Assembly (NCBI GenBank): GCA_038503035.1
Contig: JAVSML010024335.1
Location: forward strand, 1,079,265-1,143,264
Reading direction: 5' to 3'
Source: Crocodylus rhombifer
Taxonomy: Eukaryota; Chordata; Crocodylia; Crocodylidae
DNA length: 64,000 nt
Shown: piece by piece, positions 45,519 to 56,984 of the stretch
Layout of the letters: every line of letters starts with the position of its first letter
Numbering within the stretch: position 1 is the first letter of the stretch
Notes under the pieces: generated by a model
Databases searched by the model: none
The model's input: the letters and a program-made list of their open reading frames with translations, nothing else
Told to the model about the DNA's origin: nothing
Translations under genes and position numbers: made by a program

Positions 45519-47257
45519 CAGTCCCTGGGTTCCTGATTCTGATGCCATTTTCCCCTTTGTTCTCTTGCTGATATCACCCCAGTTCCTGGCTACCTCTCCC
45601 TCCTCAAGCTCCCACTGCCTGTCCCTGTCATGGGAGCAGGGGTGTGGTCCATGAAAATGAAAGAGTACCAGGGCCTGTGTGGTGCAGTGGGAATTACTCA
45701 CTGAATGGCAGGGGAGGGACACTGATTGTCACCTCTGTATGTACAGGGGGCCGTATGGTTTGGCACATCCACGTATCAGGGTCATGGGGTGCATTGGGGC
45801 ACATTGGGGCTTGTCCTGTGTCCTCCCTGGAGGAGGAGCTTATGTAGGACATCAGTCCCTGTGCATGTGTAGGGGATAGGAAGAAGTGATTGGTACAGCA
45901 ACAGGGAGAGGGGGAACTCACATGGTGTGTTGGGGGCAGAGCGGTGGGTGGGGCCTCACAGCACATGCCCCCAAGCCACTGAGAAATTGAATAGCCTTGT
46001 CTGAAAGTATGAGGTACAACAAAAATGTTTTAATTACTACCACTGTGTAAATGCTCCGTGTAATCAGGAAAAAAATCCCTCACACTGCATGTTTGCCTCG
46101 GGGTAACATATAAGAGAGAAGACTGCTAAAAGGCACTCCACTCATTTTGGAACTCACTATCATTTTAGGGTTCCCCAGAGCCCAAATTCATTAAGTTTCC
46201 TAGCACACTACAAAGTCTCTGTGTTTTTTTTATTGTGTGCTTGTAAGTAAAGCAATACAACAATATGGATGAGACAATGATTGAACTTGTACTTTTTTAA
46301 TATATAGGACAAGTGTTCATAGACCTAAGTGGATATTTATAAGTGTATTGTAGAAATTTATAGCAAAGCTGGCTACAAATAGTAAGACTTGATATTTAGC
46401 AGTTGTACTCTTGTTCATAGGGAATCTTTTTAATTAATTCTTAATCCTAGAAATAAATAAATAAATGGAACCACTGAGCTGTCCGGACTGTTTTTGTTAT
46501 ATAGCATGACAAAAATAATCAAGAAACAAAACTTGTCTGATGTTATAATTACTATAACTTCAGTTGATGAAGGAACTAGGGATCTTTTGCATGCAACAGG
46601 TTAAAAAGTTGTCTTGTATTTTTTTTCCTCCTTCTCTTACAGAATAAGACTCCTAATAGAAGCTTAAACAAACCAGAGTAAGAGATGAACAAGGACAAGA
46701 GTGAAGATAATTATCTATTGTTATGGATTTTTCAGAACCTTTTTGTCCTGTTAATAGGAACAGCTGATCTGTCAAATTTGCGTCCACAGAGAGAAGAAAT
46801 GAATTACCCAAAATCAACCATGCAGTTATCACAGAACACTATTGTCTAGCATTGACCTCAAGACAATCACAAAATCACCCTTTCTTTTTAATTTTCATTT
46901 TCACTTTCTGGAAAAGTTGGATGACAATTCTTTGATAGATGTTAGGTGTGTTACATCATAAACAAGAATAAGTAATATTTTTACAAATCGATGTGGTTGC
47001 TTTAGATTTATTATTTTTTAATTTTGCTTGTCCCTTTTCTTTAGGAGATTGGCTGAAAGTTATTAAAATGCTTTTTTTTTTTAAAAAAAAAAAAGGTACA
47101 AAACACATGAATACAGGCTAATTGAAGTTCCTGCCTTTTATCAGAGAGAGAAAAAATAAAGACAGAAGAGATGCCAATGGTACATATGTTCTTTCTTCTT
47201 TTTTCTTGAATACAGTTGTCACCAGTGATTTTAAAGAAAAGCAATTTAGCATTCTTT
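45519..47257. other. Noncoding; GC-rich 45530-45970, then AT-rich
   Basis: Short frames on both strands in the GC-rich part overlap and carry no motif. A T/A homopolymer pair (TTTTTTTTTTT then AAAAAAAAAAAA) lies at 47070-47093. Confidence 0.4.
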
Positions 47258-48228
47258 GGGTTTGTCTACACAAGATGCTTTTCTGCACAGTAGACTAATT
47301 TATTTCACAGTAAAGCATCACCACCTACACATGTGCACATTTGCTGTGCAGTAAATGAGTCTACTGTGCAGTTAGCTGCTTTCCATAAATACAGGTAGTA
47401 AACCAGCTGCACAGGAGATACTGTGCAGTAACACTTATGTAGATGCTGACTGAAAATAAATTTGCTCCCAGTCAGCTGAGACACCAAGGGACCACAAGGG
47501 ACAGGGAGCTGTCCATTCTCAGTCCTGGTGTTGCTCAGCTCCCTGGCTCCCCCCAGGATCTGGGAGATGATCAGTGCCAGGACTTGAGAGCTCTGTGCTC
47601 CCTGTCCCAGCTCCCAATGTGGAGCTGGCTGTTCTGCAGAGTAGGCAAGGGCTAGAAATCCAGTCTTCGTCTGTCCCCTAGAGCAGCTCTGTGTAGCAGT
47701 CAGTCCTCAGAGCAGTCAGACCTGCACCATTCAGAGCTGCTCTGGGGGACAGGCAAGGACTGGATTCCCAGCCCTTGCCTGCTCCCTAGAGCAGCCAGCT
47801 CCCACGCCAAGCAGGGCAGCTGCCATTGAGCCCCATGTCCCTCCCCCCACCCTCCCAGCCCATCAGGAAGCTCGCCAGCAGCTGCCCCACACCTGGGACA
47901 GCTCCCAGCAACCTCCCCTCCTGCCAAGCAGGCAGGGAGGCCCTGCTTGGCAAGGGACTTGCTGGCAGCTGTGTGTCCTGATGGGCAGAAGGCCAGGAAA
48001 GCTCTTCCTGCTATGGCGGCAGCTCTATTCTGGCCCCTTGCGTATCAGGTCCTCTCCTGCTGGCACAGGGACAGGAGCTGTCCTGGCTCTGTGCCCACTG
48101 GGACCAGCCCTCTGCCTCTTGCCAGCCTCCAGGAGAATGTAGATATGCTCCCAGGAAGATTTACTGCACAGTATTTTACTGTGCAATAAGCCTACTGCCT
48201 ACTGTGAGTTAGTAGGACATGTAGACCC
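47258..48228. mobile_element. Inverted-end element with GC-rich captured core
   Basis: Left end GGGTTTGTCTACACAAGATG and right end ACATGTAGACCC are a loose inverted pair of the GGGTGC family. Subterminal TACTGTGCAGTAA words occur on both sides in opposite sense (47345-47430 and 48160-48190). The middle (47490-48130) is GC-rich and holds an inverted repeat: 47641-47692 pairs with 47732-47781 (GGCAAGGGCT..AATCCAGTC..CAGAGCAGCTCTG). Non-coding. Confidence 0.5.
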
Positions 48229-51151
48229 ACATAGTGTGTGTTCTTTAGATTGCACATTAGATAGCACAAGGTAATTTTGTGGGTGTAGGCGCAACTGTAC
48301 ACATGCATCCACTGTTCTACCTAATATCTGGTCAGGCTTTGATATGTTCAGTTTAAATATTTTTATCATGTAATTGGTTATATTCCAGGATATATTTAAG
48401 GGGTTGCAACATTTCAGTCTCTTAATGTGTCAAGCAACATCTCATGCTATGTGCAATCTTCTCTTACCAGTGTGAATCCTCATGCTGTATTTCATATTTC
48501 AGTTTCTTTAATTATTTAACATTTTTTTAACAATTATCATTTTGTGACCATTCACATGAGGTATACCAGTCTCTGAAATGTTAAGACAAAACAGGCAAAA
48601 AGGGTATATAAATGCCAGGCTGAAGCTAATGTAAAAGTCTGAGTGAATAATAACAGTTTTTGCTAAGACTTAAAGGTATAGGTATATCTATTTGAAATAG
48701 CAGAAGATATCACATTATGTACTTCCAACCCAGTAGGCTTGTCTCTTGTATGTGAGCAATTTTTATCTGTGCTTTAAAGATTCTGATTAAATTTCTTTCA
48801 TTTATTGACCAATTGAATAGTTAAACTGATTTTTTTGCCATATGCAGGTCATTTCAATTTACTTAGAAGCAGTTTATAAGCGTGTAGCTAATTGAACTCT
48901 TGTAAACATTCACATTTGTCTTTGTGGTATGGTATTCCATTTGAGGGCCTTTACAATCCATGCTCTCATAACTTTTAAATTAAAGAAACCTCCACAGGAA
49001 GAAATTTGATTTTGATTGAGCCATTTCAGGTATAAAAGCTTGTAAAAGACTTGGGCAGTACCTGCAAAAGTTGAAAGCATGTCCAAATATGATGATAATA
49101 GATTAATATTTTGCCATAAAATATTGAAACAACAGATGGAAGTAGCCATATATCATGTTACTTTACTAGACATACTAATGTTGTTTTTCCCTTCAGGATT
49201 CTCATTGATTGCTCAGTTTAAAACTAAACATTTAATTCACAGGTAAAATAAAGCTTGCTTGTCTATTGATTATGTCATTTTTCTCCAAACCCATCAATTA
49301 TCTTTGCAATTAAAATGATAATAGTTTTGCCTTAATATTTTACATAAAACACTTGACTTTGAGCATTGGCTATTAGGTAACAACTCTATTTGCCTTCTAA
49401 TGCAAAGTTATATTTTTAAGCCCCAAAAATTATTAGCAAAAAAAAAGCATTGACTTGTATGAACAGATTTTCATTTCTAAGCAGGAGCCCTCAGAAGATG
49501 GCAGCTTTAGGCATTTCCCCCAGTTGTCCCATCAATATGAGATATATGGTCCCTAGTGTCTAAGGTTAATATATCTTGCACATGGTAAGAAAGGCTTCAG
49601 AATGAAGGGACTCTGTATTCATCAATACAGGCTTCATCTTTCACTGTCCTTCATTCACCAAGTACAGCTGTAAACTTACCTAGCTGCAAGACAGTAGAGA
49701 ATTAGACTACCAGCTTTACTACCCACTCATATTTCACACCCCTTGATATTTTATTAGACTGATATGAAATGCAGTGAAAAGAATTATGTCACTACTCTAT
49801 TTGGTCTAAATGGGTGAAGGAATTGATGTTCTGGCCTGACTTGACAACTGAAGGGTGAGTTCTCTAATTCAGTTAGTACCAGAAGTAGAAAAGTCAAAGT
49901 ATTTTCTTCTCCATACTCTGACTTGGCACTCTGAGGCCTATGCATTTGGCTAGAGCTTTGGTTTTCAGAATTATACATCTATGTTTGTTCTTATTTCTTG
50001 AAAACTCTGATTAAAGGAAAACATCCTATTACATCCAAATTTAACTACATTGTATTTAGAAAGCACATCATAGCAACCAAGTGAAGTTAACACAAACAAA
50101 TAAAAAACACAGTGACTAACCAGATTTTTTTCCCCATGTGAAGTCCATAAACCTATGCCTCTATATCCCTCCAATCCCCAAAACCTAGTCTTTTAGTCAT
50201 AAAGAAACACCAGGTAACTCCCAGAGTAAATGTGGTGCCTTTACACCCCACCCCAGCCAAATGCAAGCCTTTCTGAAGAGGAGCTTTTATACATTCTTCT
50301 ATGCATCAGGGCACCTACTGGATAATGGTTGCCTGAACATAATTACTCCTTAATTATCACCTGTTACACTTTTACCTGTTTCACTCACAAACCCTAGCAA
50401 CTTCTATCTGGCTTAATTATCAGATTTTCAGCAATCTTCACTGGCACAGAAAAAGGCACCAGACCGTACACAAGGAAGTAAGCAGAATTTGGGTATCTAA
50501 ACCCTGAACTCTGATCCAAAATGCTCTGCTATACTGTTGCCAAATCTTTAAAGTGTCTACACCCCTAATTTGTCCTGTTTGACTATATAGGTAGCAGAAG
50601 TTGTGATTCTGTGTATTTCCAGCATCATTGATTAGGTCATGGGTACGCCTGACTGGGGTTTAGAAGCAGACTTTTCTGCTCCCAAGTACCTTGTGGCATT
50701 TAGTATGGTAGGTTTTAGAGCAAACCTAATACACCAGAGTTGGGCTCCCCACATTTCTAACAGAAGAACATTGGGACCCATGCATGAGCTATTAGAGCTA
50801 TTAATTCAATGAAACTCAGCTTTTTAGAATCCAGGTCTTGTATTAGAGCTGGATTCTAAATCCTTTGTGGACCAAGTTCCTAGACATTTCTAAAAATTCT
50901 ACTAGGTACCTATGGAATAGGCAACTTTAGATTCATAAATACCTTTTACATTGGGTTCTTGCAATCTCTAGATGACTGGTGTAATATGAAGCTAAAGGTG
51001 CCTCCCAGATGTATTTATTATTCTATGGTTTTTGTGCTTTCCATTTTTGACTCAGAACTATAGTATGTCTCACCATACACAATGGTTTGGTGAGACATAC
51101 GAGAGAAATAACCCAATACTATTAGATACTGACCAGAAAGTTTTCTACTTT
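48229..51151. other. Long AT-rich noncoding stretch
   Basis: Nearly 3 kb with no recognised repeat apart from sparse A/T runs, and no credible frame. Confidence 0.4.
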
Positions 51152-51195
51152 GTGTAACATCTTCATTAATGATGTGTAACATCTTCATTAATGAT
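51152..51195. repeat. Perfect 22-bp tandem duplication at CR1 5' junction
   Basis: GTGTAACATCTTCATTAATGAT occurs twice back to back (51152-51173, 51174-51195). The second copy runs into CR1 sequence, and CATCTTCATTAATGATGT itself is CR1-like (N-I-F-I-N-D-V). Confidence 0.9.
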
Positions 51196-52118
51196 GTGGA
51201 CATTGGAATCAGAAGTAGATTGGCCGAGTTCACCGATGACACTAAACTCTGGGGCAAAGCATCCACACCAGAAGACAAGTGAGTGATCCAGGCTGACGTG
51301 GACAGGCTCAGCAAATGGGCAGATGAGAACCTGATGGTGTTTAACACTGAAAAATGCACGGTTCTCCACCTTGGGAGGAAAAACCTGCAGCATCCTTATA
51401 GGCTCGGCAGTGCTACACTGGCTAGCACCATGAAAGAAAGAGACTTGGGAGTCATCATTGACCACAAGATGAACATGAGCCTTCAATGCGATGCTGCTGC
51501 TAGTAAAGCAAGTAAAATGCTGGTTTGCATCCATAGATGCTACTCAAGCAAATCCCAGGATGTCATTCTCCCCTTGTACTTGGCCTTGGTAAGGCTGCAG
51601 CTGTTGTACTGCATCCAGTTTTGGGCCCCACAATTCAAAAAGGATGCAGAGAAGCTTGAGAGAGTCCAGAGAAGAGCCACGTGCATGATTGGAGGTCAAG
51701 AAAACAGACCTTATGATGACAGGCTGAGAGCTATAGGGCTATTTAGCCTGGAAAAGGGCAGGCTCAGGGGTGAGCTGATGGCCACCTATAAGGTTATCAG
51801 AGGTGACCACCAGTATCTGGGGGAACATTTGTTAACCAGAGCACCTCAAGGGATGGTGAGGTGGAATGGTTATAAACTACTGCAAGACCATTTCAGGCTG
51901 GACATAAGGAAGAACTTCTTTACTGTTTGAGCCCCAAAGGTCTGGAATAGCCTGCCATCGAGGTGGTTTAAGCACCTACACTGAACACCTTCAAGAGAAA
52001 TTTGGATGCTTATCTTGCTGAGATCCTATGACCCCAGCTGACTTCTTGCCATTGGGCAGGGGGCTAGACTCAGTTATCTTCTGAGGTCCCTTTCAGCCCT
52101 AATGTCTATGAAATATAT
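51152..52118 (+). mobile_element. CR1 LINE 3' part with RT thumb and C-terminus
   Basis: Begins in the RT palm with NIFINDVDIG and FTDDTKLW, where the usual Ala of FADD is Thr but both Asp remain. A TGA interrupts just before the frame 51283-51930 (215 codons), which covers MADVDRL-like helix, LHLGRKNLQHPYRLG, VRLQLLYCIQFWAPQFKKD, LERVQRRATCMIGG and HFRLDIRKNFFTV. A TGA then cuts the frame; the remaining 3' end finishes with GAGGTCCCTTTCAGCCCTAATGTCTATGA. It is a young-looking copy by its long frame, closely similar to those at 11 and 56 kb. Confidence 0.92.
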
Positions 52119-52669
52119 GAAACTAACTGAATATTATGTTTTAAAAGGTGAAAGCTGAATTTTTTACCCAAGTCTAATAGTTCATTGGGTTAGCATGGTT
52201 AAAGCATGACAATCTTTAGAGCCAACAGCACAAAAGGGAGTGATGTGGCTCATATTACCTTTAACTCCTGAACTTGAATGATCAAATGCTGATTTACAGC
52301 TGGGCCAACTGAAGACAGCTTTCAGAACAAGACTGAAAGAGTGCTTATAACTTGACTCTGAAGCCAAAATGAGGTACTTTACCACTCTTCCAGCATGCCC
52401 CAACTGTTTAAAAGTTACTATAATGAAAAATTTGGAATTTTTATTCTGATTTTGCAATTAACTTTAATAAATGGGAAGGACTGTGGTCCAATTAACTGAG
52501 CTCTTAAATTCCAAAAGACTTTAATAATTTTCCTGGCTTTGTGTTCCTTTAGAAAAGTTAATAGAACCTCTCTGTGCCTTAATTTTCTTATTGCATGGAG
52601 CCTGGGAACAAGCAGGAAGAATTGGAAATCCTTGCACAGTCATGGAACTATGACATGGTTGGAATAACA
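52119..52669. other. AT-rich noncoding sequence
   Basis: No gene or repeat recognised between the CR1 and the next inverted-end element. Confidence 0.4.
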
Positions 52670-52902
52670 GGGCATTTATACACATAATCTGGGGTGGAGT
52701 TGGGGGCACTTCAATTACAGAGGTTCTAAGAGGTTGAGTTAAAACACCCCTGCCACCATTTTGAAACATGGGGATGCTGAATATATGTGATGCAGAGACT
52801 GCTGGTGTGCTAGTTAGCATGCTCCAGAAGACTTCATTAATCAAGTCTCATCTGCTAATTAAGACATATCAGGGCAGAGGTCCATCATGTGTACAGGCGC
52901 CC
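52670..52902. mobile_element. Inverted-end element (GGGTGC family) with ACA flanks
   Basis: Starts GGGCATTTATACACAT and ends ATGTGTACAGGCGCCC, a good inverted pair. Both sides are flanked by ACA (52667-52669 and 52903-52905), a possible 3-bp target duplication. The inner CCATTTTGAAACATGGGGATG block matches 18125-18145. The CR1 endonuclease fragment begins immediately to the right. Confidence 0.7.
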
Positions 52903-53995
52903 ACAGAGATTTGGTGGGATACCTCCCATGACTGGAGCACTGTGGATGGGTATAACCTGTTCAGGAAAGACAGGCGAGGGAGAAGAGGAGGAGGAGTTGA
53001 ACTTTATATAAAGAGCCATATGATTGCTCAGATCTCTACTGTGGAACTGTAGATAGGCCTGTTGAAAGTCTCTGGGTTAGGGTCAGAGGAGAAAGCAATA
53101 AGGGTGATGTCATGGTGGGGATGTGCTATAGACCACTAGACCAGGAGGAAGTGGTAGATGAGGCTTTCTTCAAACAGCTAGCAGAAATTTCCTGATCATA
53201 GGCCCTAGGGGACTTCAATCACCCTGACACCTGCTGGGAGGACAATACAGAAGTGCACAGGCAATCCAGGAAGTTTTGGAGGAGTGGTGGGGACAACTTC
53301 CTGGTGCAGGTGATGGAGTAGCCAACTAGGGGCCATGCTTTTCTTGACATGCAACTCACAAACGGGGAAGAACTGGTGGGGAATGTACTAGTAGATTGCA
53401 ACTTGGGTAGCAGTGACCACAATATGATTGAGTTTAGGATCCTGAGGAAAGGAAAGATAGAGAGCAGCAAAGTAAGGACTCTGGACTGCAGAAAAGCAGG
53501 TTTCAACTTGCTTAGGGAACTCAAGGGCAGGATCCTCTGGGAAGCCAGTCTGAGGGTGAAAGAAGTCCAGGAGGGCTGGCTATACTTTAAAGAAGCCTTA
53601 CTGAGAGTGCAGGAACAAACCATCCTGATGCGCAGGAAGACTAGGAAGTATGGGAGAACACCAGCACAGAATTCTTCAGTAACCAAATCACAGAAAAGAA
53701 GCTTATAAGAAGTGGAAACTTGGCAAATAACTAGAGAGGACTATAAGAGTATTACTCAGGCATGCAGGGTAGTCAGGAAGGCCAAAGTGCAATTGGAGTT
53801 GCAGCTAGCAAGGGATGTGAAGGGTAACGAGAACAATTTCTACAAGTATGTCAGTAATAAGAGGGAAAGTTTGGGTTCTTTACTGAATGGGAAAGGCAAA
53901 CTAGTGACAGAGGATGCAGAAAAGGCTGAGGTACTCAATGTCTCTTTCACTTCAGTCTTCATAAACAAGGTCAGCTCCCAGACTATTGCACCCGG
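52903..53995 (+). mobile_element. CR1 LINE endonuclease and linker fragment
   Basis: Translation in shifting frames follows the APE-type endonuclease of CR1 ORF2. It includes GGGVELYIKS (about 53000), VGMCYRPLDQ, LGDFNHPD (about 53210) and LGSSDHNMIEF, the last being the catalytic SDH motif near 53410. The frame 53349-53708 then runs through the linker to KSQKRSL. The frame from 53712 gives the KAKVQLELQLARDVKGN / NFYKYVSNKR segment. Stops and frameshifts are frequent in the first half. Sense-strand CR1 stops at about 53995, upstream of the RT domain, where an inverted RT piece begins. Confidence 0.88.
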
Positions 53996-54545
53996 CACCA
54001 ACCCCTGTAGGACACTGCTGTCCACTTCTCATCAGGATGACACAGATCCATTCATTATGGTTCTTTGGGTCCTATCCTGCAGCCAGTTTCTTACCCACCT
54101 GACTGTCTCAGAGTTAACCCCACAATCCTCCAATTTTCTCAAAAGGACATCGTGGGATACTAGATCAAAGGCCTTTTGGAAGTCAAGGTATACAATGCCA
54201 ATCCGTTCTCTCATGTCTACGTGGCGAGTTACCTGGTCACAGAAGATGAGGTTGGCCATCGTTCAGAATCTTACCTTCTGCAAGTTTATCGCAGATAGAC
54301 TCCTTGATGAACTTTTCTAGAATATTCCCTAGGATGGAAGTTAGGCTGATTTGTTTATAGTTACCTGGGTCCTCCCTCCTGCCCTTCTTGTGGATGGACA
54401 CAACATTGGCTTTCTTTCAGTCCTCAAGGACTTCTCCAGAGTGCCATGAGTTGCAGAAGAGTTTTGCCAGGGGTTCCACAATGACTTTGTCCAGCTTCTT
54501 CAGCACTCTTGGATGGAGTTCATCCGGTCCCGCTGATTTTTATAT
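53996..54545 (-). mobile_element. CR1 LINE RT fragment, inverted relative to neighbour
   Basis: The minus strand encodes the N-terminal half of CR1 RT: a SAGPDELHPRVL-like start (54540), a GRREDPGNYK-like block, then frame 54032-54259 with GIVYLDFQKAFDLVSHDVLL (first catalytic Asp intact). It closes near SSVLQGLVPG, the region just before the catalytic box. It has neither 3' end nor catalytic FADD box. It meets the plus-strand endonuclease fragment tail to tail. Confidence 0.85.
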
Positions 54546-54559
54546 GTTTATTTTTAAAT

Positions 54560-54960
54560 TGGTCACACACCAGTTCTATGGCAATAATAGGAAGGCAATT
54601 ATTCCTACCACAGCTAACTTTGCTGGAGCCCTCGTACCTCTGGGGCCCCCTGCATCCTGTGCAGATGGCCAGATGCCCAACTAACCTACTTCTGGTGCAG
54701 AGAGAAGGGGCACCAGGTCTGGGATTGCCCCTGGGTAGACTGTGGGTATTCATTTGCTTACCTTAGTGTACAAGGTGGGGAAAACCCTGACCTGAGGATC
54801 TGTGTGTTCCCCATAAATATTGGGGAAGTCTGGACTGTTGGGCTTATGCACTCTGGCTCAGGTCAGGCATTTGTCCAGGCACAATGTGTGAAGTCAAAGC
54901 TGTATCATATCAACCTGTTAAAGCTCTCTATTGCCTGAGAACCTTTCTTGATGTTCCTGA
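54560..54960 (+). pseudogene. Ty3/gypsy gag zinc knuckle and protease remnant
   Basis: One plus frame reads YFWCREKGHQVWDC (about 54680-54725), a CCHC zinc knuckle (C-x2-C-x4-H-x4-C) in which the first Cys is replaced. About 40 residues later it gives VGLMHSGSGQAFVQ, the retropepsin active-site region with His in place of the catalytic Asp. The frame stops at the TGA near 54942. Gag upstream of the knuckle is not recognisable. It lies 0.7 kb upstream of the gypsy RT and is probably the same element. In a live element these would give RNA packaging and polyprotein cleavage. Confidence 0.65.
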
Positions 54961-54998
54961 ACTAGGAAGAAAATCCCTTCAGGGGTTCTGGGGGCATT

Positions 54999-55056
54999 TA
55001 TTTCATAGACATTAGGGCTGGAAGGGACCTCGGGAGATCATCGAGTCCAGCCCCCA
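54999..55056 (-). repeat. CR1 3'-end scrap
   Basis: Plus strand ATTTCATAGACATTAGGGCT, then GGAAGGGACCTCGGGAGATC and CGAGTCCAGCCCCC, the reverse complement of the CR1 terminus. Only about 60 bp remains. It follows the gypsy protease remnant. Confidence 0.8.
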
Positions 55057-55072
55057 ATGTTCTAGGAGGCAT

Positions 55073-55215
55073 GGGGGCACTTCCATTAGTGCAACTCCTA
55101 GAGCTATGCTAATTAAAAGCACCCTGAGCATCACATTTATCAGCATCCTCATGCTGGAAAATGGTGATGGGGTGCTTTGAGCTAAAGCTCATTATGGCAA
55201 GGTGGGGCTCCCCAC
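55073..55215. mobile_element. Inverted-end element fragment (GGGTGC family)
   Basis: Starts GGGGGCACTTCCATTAG and includes AAAATGGTGATGGGGTGCTT and GAGCTAAAGCTCA, matching the hairpin arm at 18055-18089. The right end is unclear. Confidence 0.4.
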
Positions 55216-55624
55216 CTAGCTCCAGTGCTAGGTTCCCCACTTGCCTTTGGGCACACCACCTACCTGACTCACCTGCCACACCTTGTTCTTAATTAATTAA
55301 GATGTTACCTAAGGCAGGAGGCTGTCCATTCGTTCATTCATGCCCCAATGCCAGGGGGTGCTATCTTTGTCTCCATAACTTCCCTACACCACAGCCCAGC
55401 CCATGCTTTGCAGATGGCATCCAGTTGTTTATCTCACTTGCCCCACACTGGGCCCCAGAATCCTCCAGTCAGGGAACTGATCTGTTTATATAGGCAGCCA
55501 GGGATCAAAAATGGCTGCCGCAATCAAGCACCTGCTCGTTGCTTGGCTCAGGTCTTAAAATGACAGGCACCAACAGTGCCCTGTCACACTCATCAAACCA
55601 GCTTTACTTGAATGTACCCATCCA
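55216..55624. other. Noncoding, between gypsy pieces
   Basis: No pol motif is visible. An integrase domain would need to be here or upstream if the element had integrase before RT, but I cannot find one. Confidence 0.35.
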
Positions 55625-56285
55625 CCATTTTTTAGTTTGGCAAGAAGTGACAAAGATACTAGATTTAATAGGGAAGGGTAATAGAAGAATCAGAGAGTGA
55701 CTGGAGCAGCCCTATTGTACCAGTTCCAAAGCCTGACAGCACAGTCAGGTTTTTCACTGACTTTCACAGGATCAATGTACTCTCAAAGTGTAATGCATAT
55801 GCCTTGACTAGAACAGACAGATTGGTTGAGGGAATTGAACACACCCAGTATATATCCACTGTGGATCTAGAGAAAGGATACTGGCAGATTCCCCTGGACC
55901 CCAGGTCCCAAGAAATTATATCCTTCACCACTCCATGGAGGCTCTCCCTTTTGGATTCCACAGCACCCTAGTAACTTTCTATTGGTTGATAGATAGAATA
56001 CTTTGGCCACATCAGCATCTGCTTACTTAGGTGATGCCATTATGTTCACCAATATGTGGGCAGACAACTTTCAAGGAGGAAGGGTAGTTCTACAGTCCAT
56101 CTGCAGTGCTGGACCTATGGTCAACCCAATTAAGTGTTACCTAGGTGAGACCAAAACTAGGTATTTTGGGTACATACTGGGCAATGACAAAAGTGTGCCT
56201 CTGATAGACAAGGTAAAGGCCCTGATACAATCCCCAGTACCCTCAACAAAAAGATAAGTGAAATCCTTCTTACATTTGGCTAGTT
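55625..56285 (+). pseudogene. Ty3/gypsy reverse transcriptase pseudogene
   Basis: Translation in shifting frames gives the RT blocks in order. These are DWSSPIVPVPKPDSTVRFFT (about 55700-55760), a RTDRLVEGIEHTQYISTVDL stretch followed by EKGYWQIPLDP (with the first catalytic Asp), and TFYWLIDRIL. The frame from 56003 has AYLGDAIMF, where the YxDD box reads YLGD, so one catalytic Asp is lost. It continues with NPIKCYLGETKTRYFGYILG and PLIDKVKALIQSPVP, ending in a stop at 56255. The CR1 at 56296 then interrupts before the connection to RNase H. Motif spacing matches vertebrate Ty3/gypsy pol. Confidence 0.85.
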
Positions 56286-56295
56286 AATACAATAG

Positions 56296-56984
56296 ATTTC
56301 ATAGATTTCATAGACATTAGGGCTGAAAGGGACCTCAGAAGATCATCAAGTCCAGCTCCCTGCCCCAGCAGCAGGAAGTCAGCTGGGGTCATAGGATCTC
56401 AGCAAGATAAGCATCCAAATTTCTCTTGAAGGTGTTCAGTGTGGGTGCTTGAACCACCTCCGATGGCAGGCTATTCCAGACCTTTGGGGCTTGGATAGTA
56501 AAGAAATTCTTTCTTATGTCCAGCCTGAAATGGTTTTGCAGTAGTTTATAACCATTTGACCCTGTCATCCCTTGGGATGCTCTGGTGAGCAATCGTTCCC
56601 CCAGATCCTGGTGAACAATCACGATAAACTTTTAGGTGGCCATCAGCTCACCCCTGAGCCTTCCCTTTTCCAGGCTAAATAGCCCCATAGCTCTCAGTCT
56701 GTCATTGTAAGGTCTGTTTTCCTGACCTTTGATCATGTGCATGCTCTTCTCTGGACTCTTTCAAGCTTCTGCACATCCGTTTTGAATTGTGGAGTCTAAC
56801 ACTGGATGCAGTACTCCAGCTGCAGCCTCCCCAAGGCTGAATACAATGGGAGAATGATGTCCCAGGATTTACTTGAGAAGCCTCTATGGATGCAAGCCAG
56901 CGTTTTGCTTGCTTTACTAGCCACAGCATCACATTAAAAGCTCATGTTCACCTTAAGGCTCATAAAGGGTCATGTTCACTTCAG
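56296..56984 (-). mobile_element. CR1 LINE 3' part inserted in gypsy pol
   Basis: The plus strand starts ATAGATTTCATAGATTTCAT, the CR1 tail. The minus frame 56389-56622 encodes NGYKLLQNHFRLDIRKNFFT and KVWNSLPSEVVQAP. Minus frames to 56932 give the YCIQ..C / ASKASKTLACIHR segment. The 5' end shows a short duplication: TCATGTTCACCTTAAG (56942) and TCATGTTCACTTCAG (56970). It separates gypsy RT from RNase H, so it is younger than the gypsy insertion. Confidence 0.9.

Noticed and set aside
54032..54259. Functional RT domain on the minus strand
   Set aside because: It is a short CR1 fragment lacking the FADD catalytic box and the 3' end.
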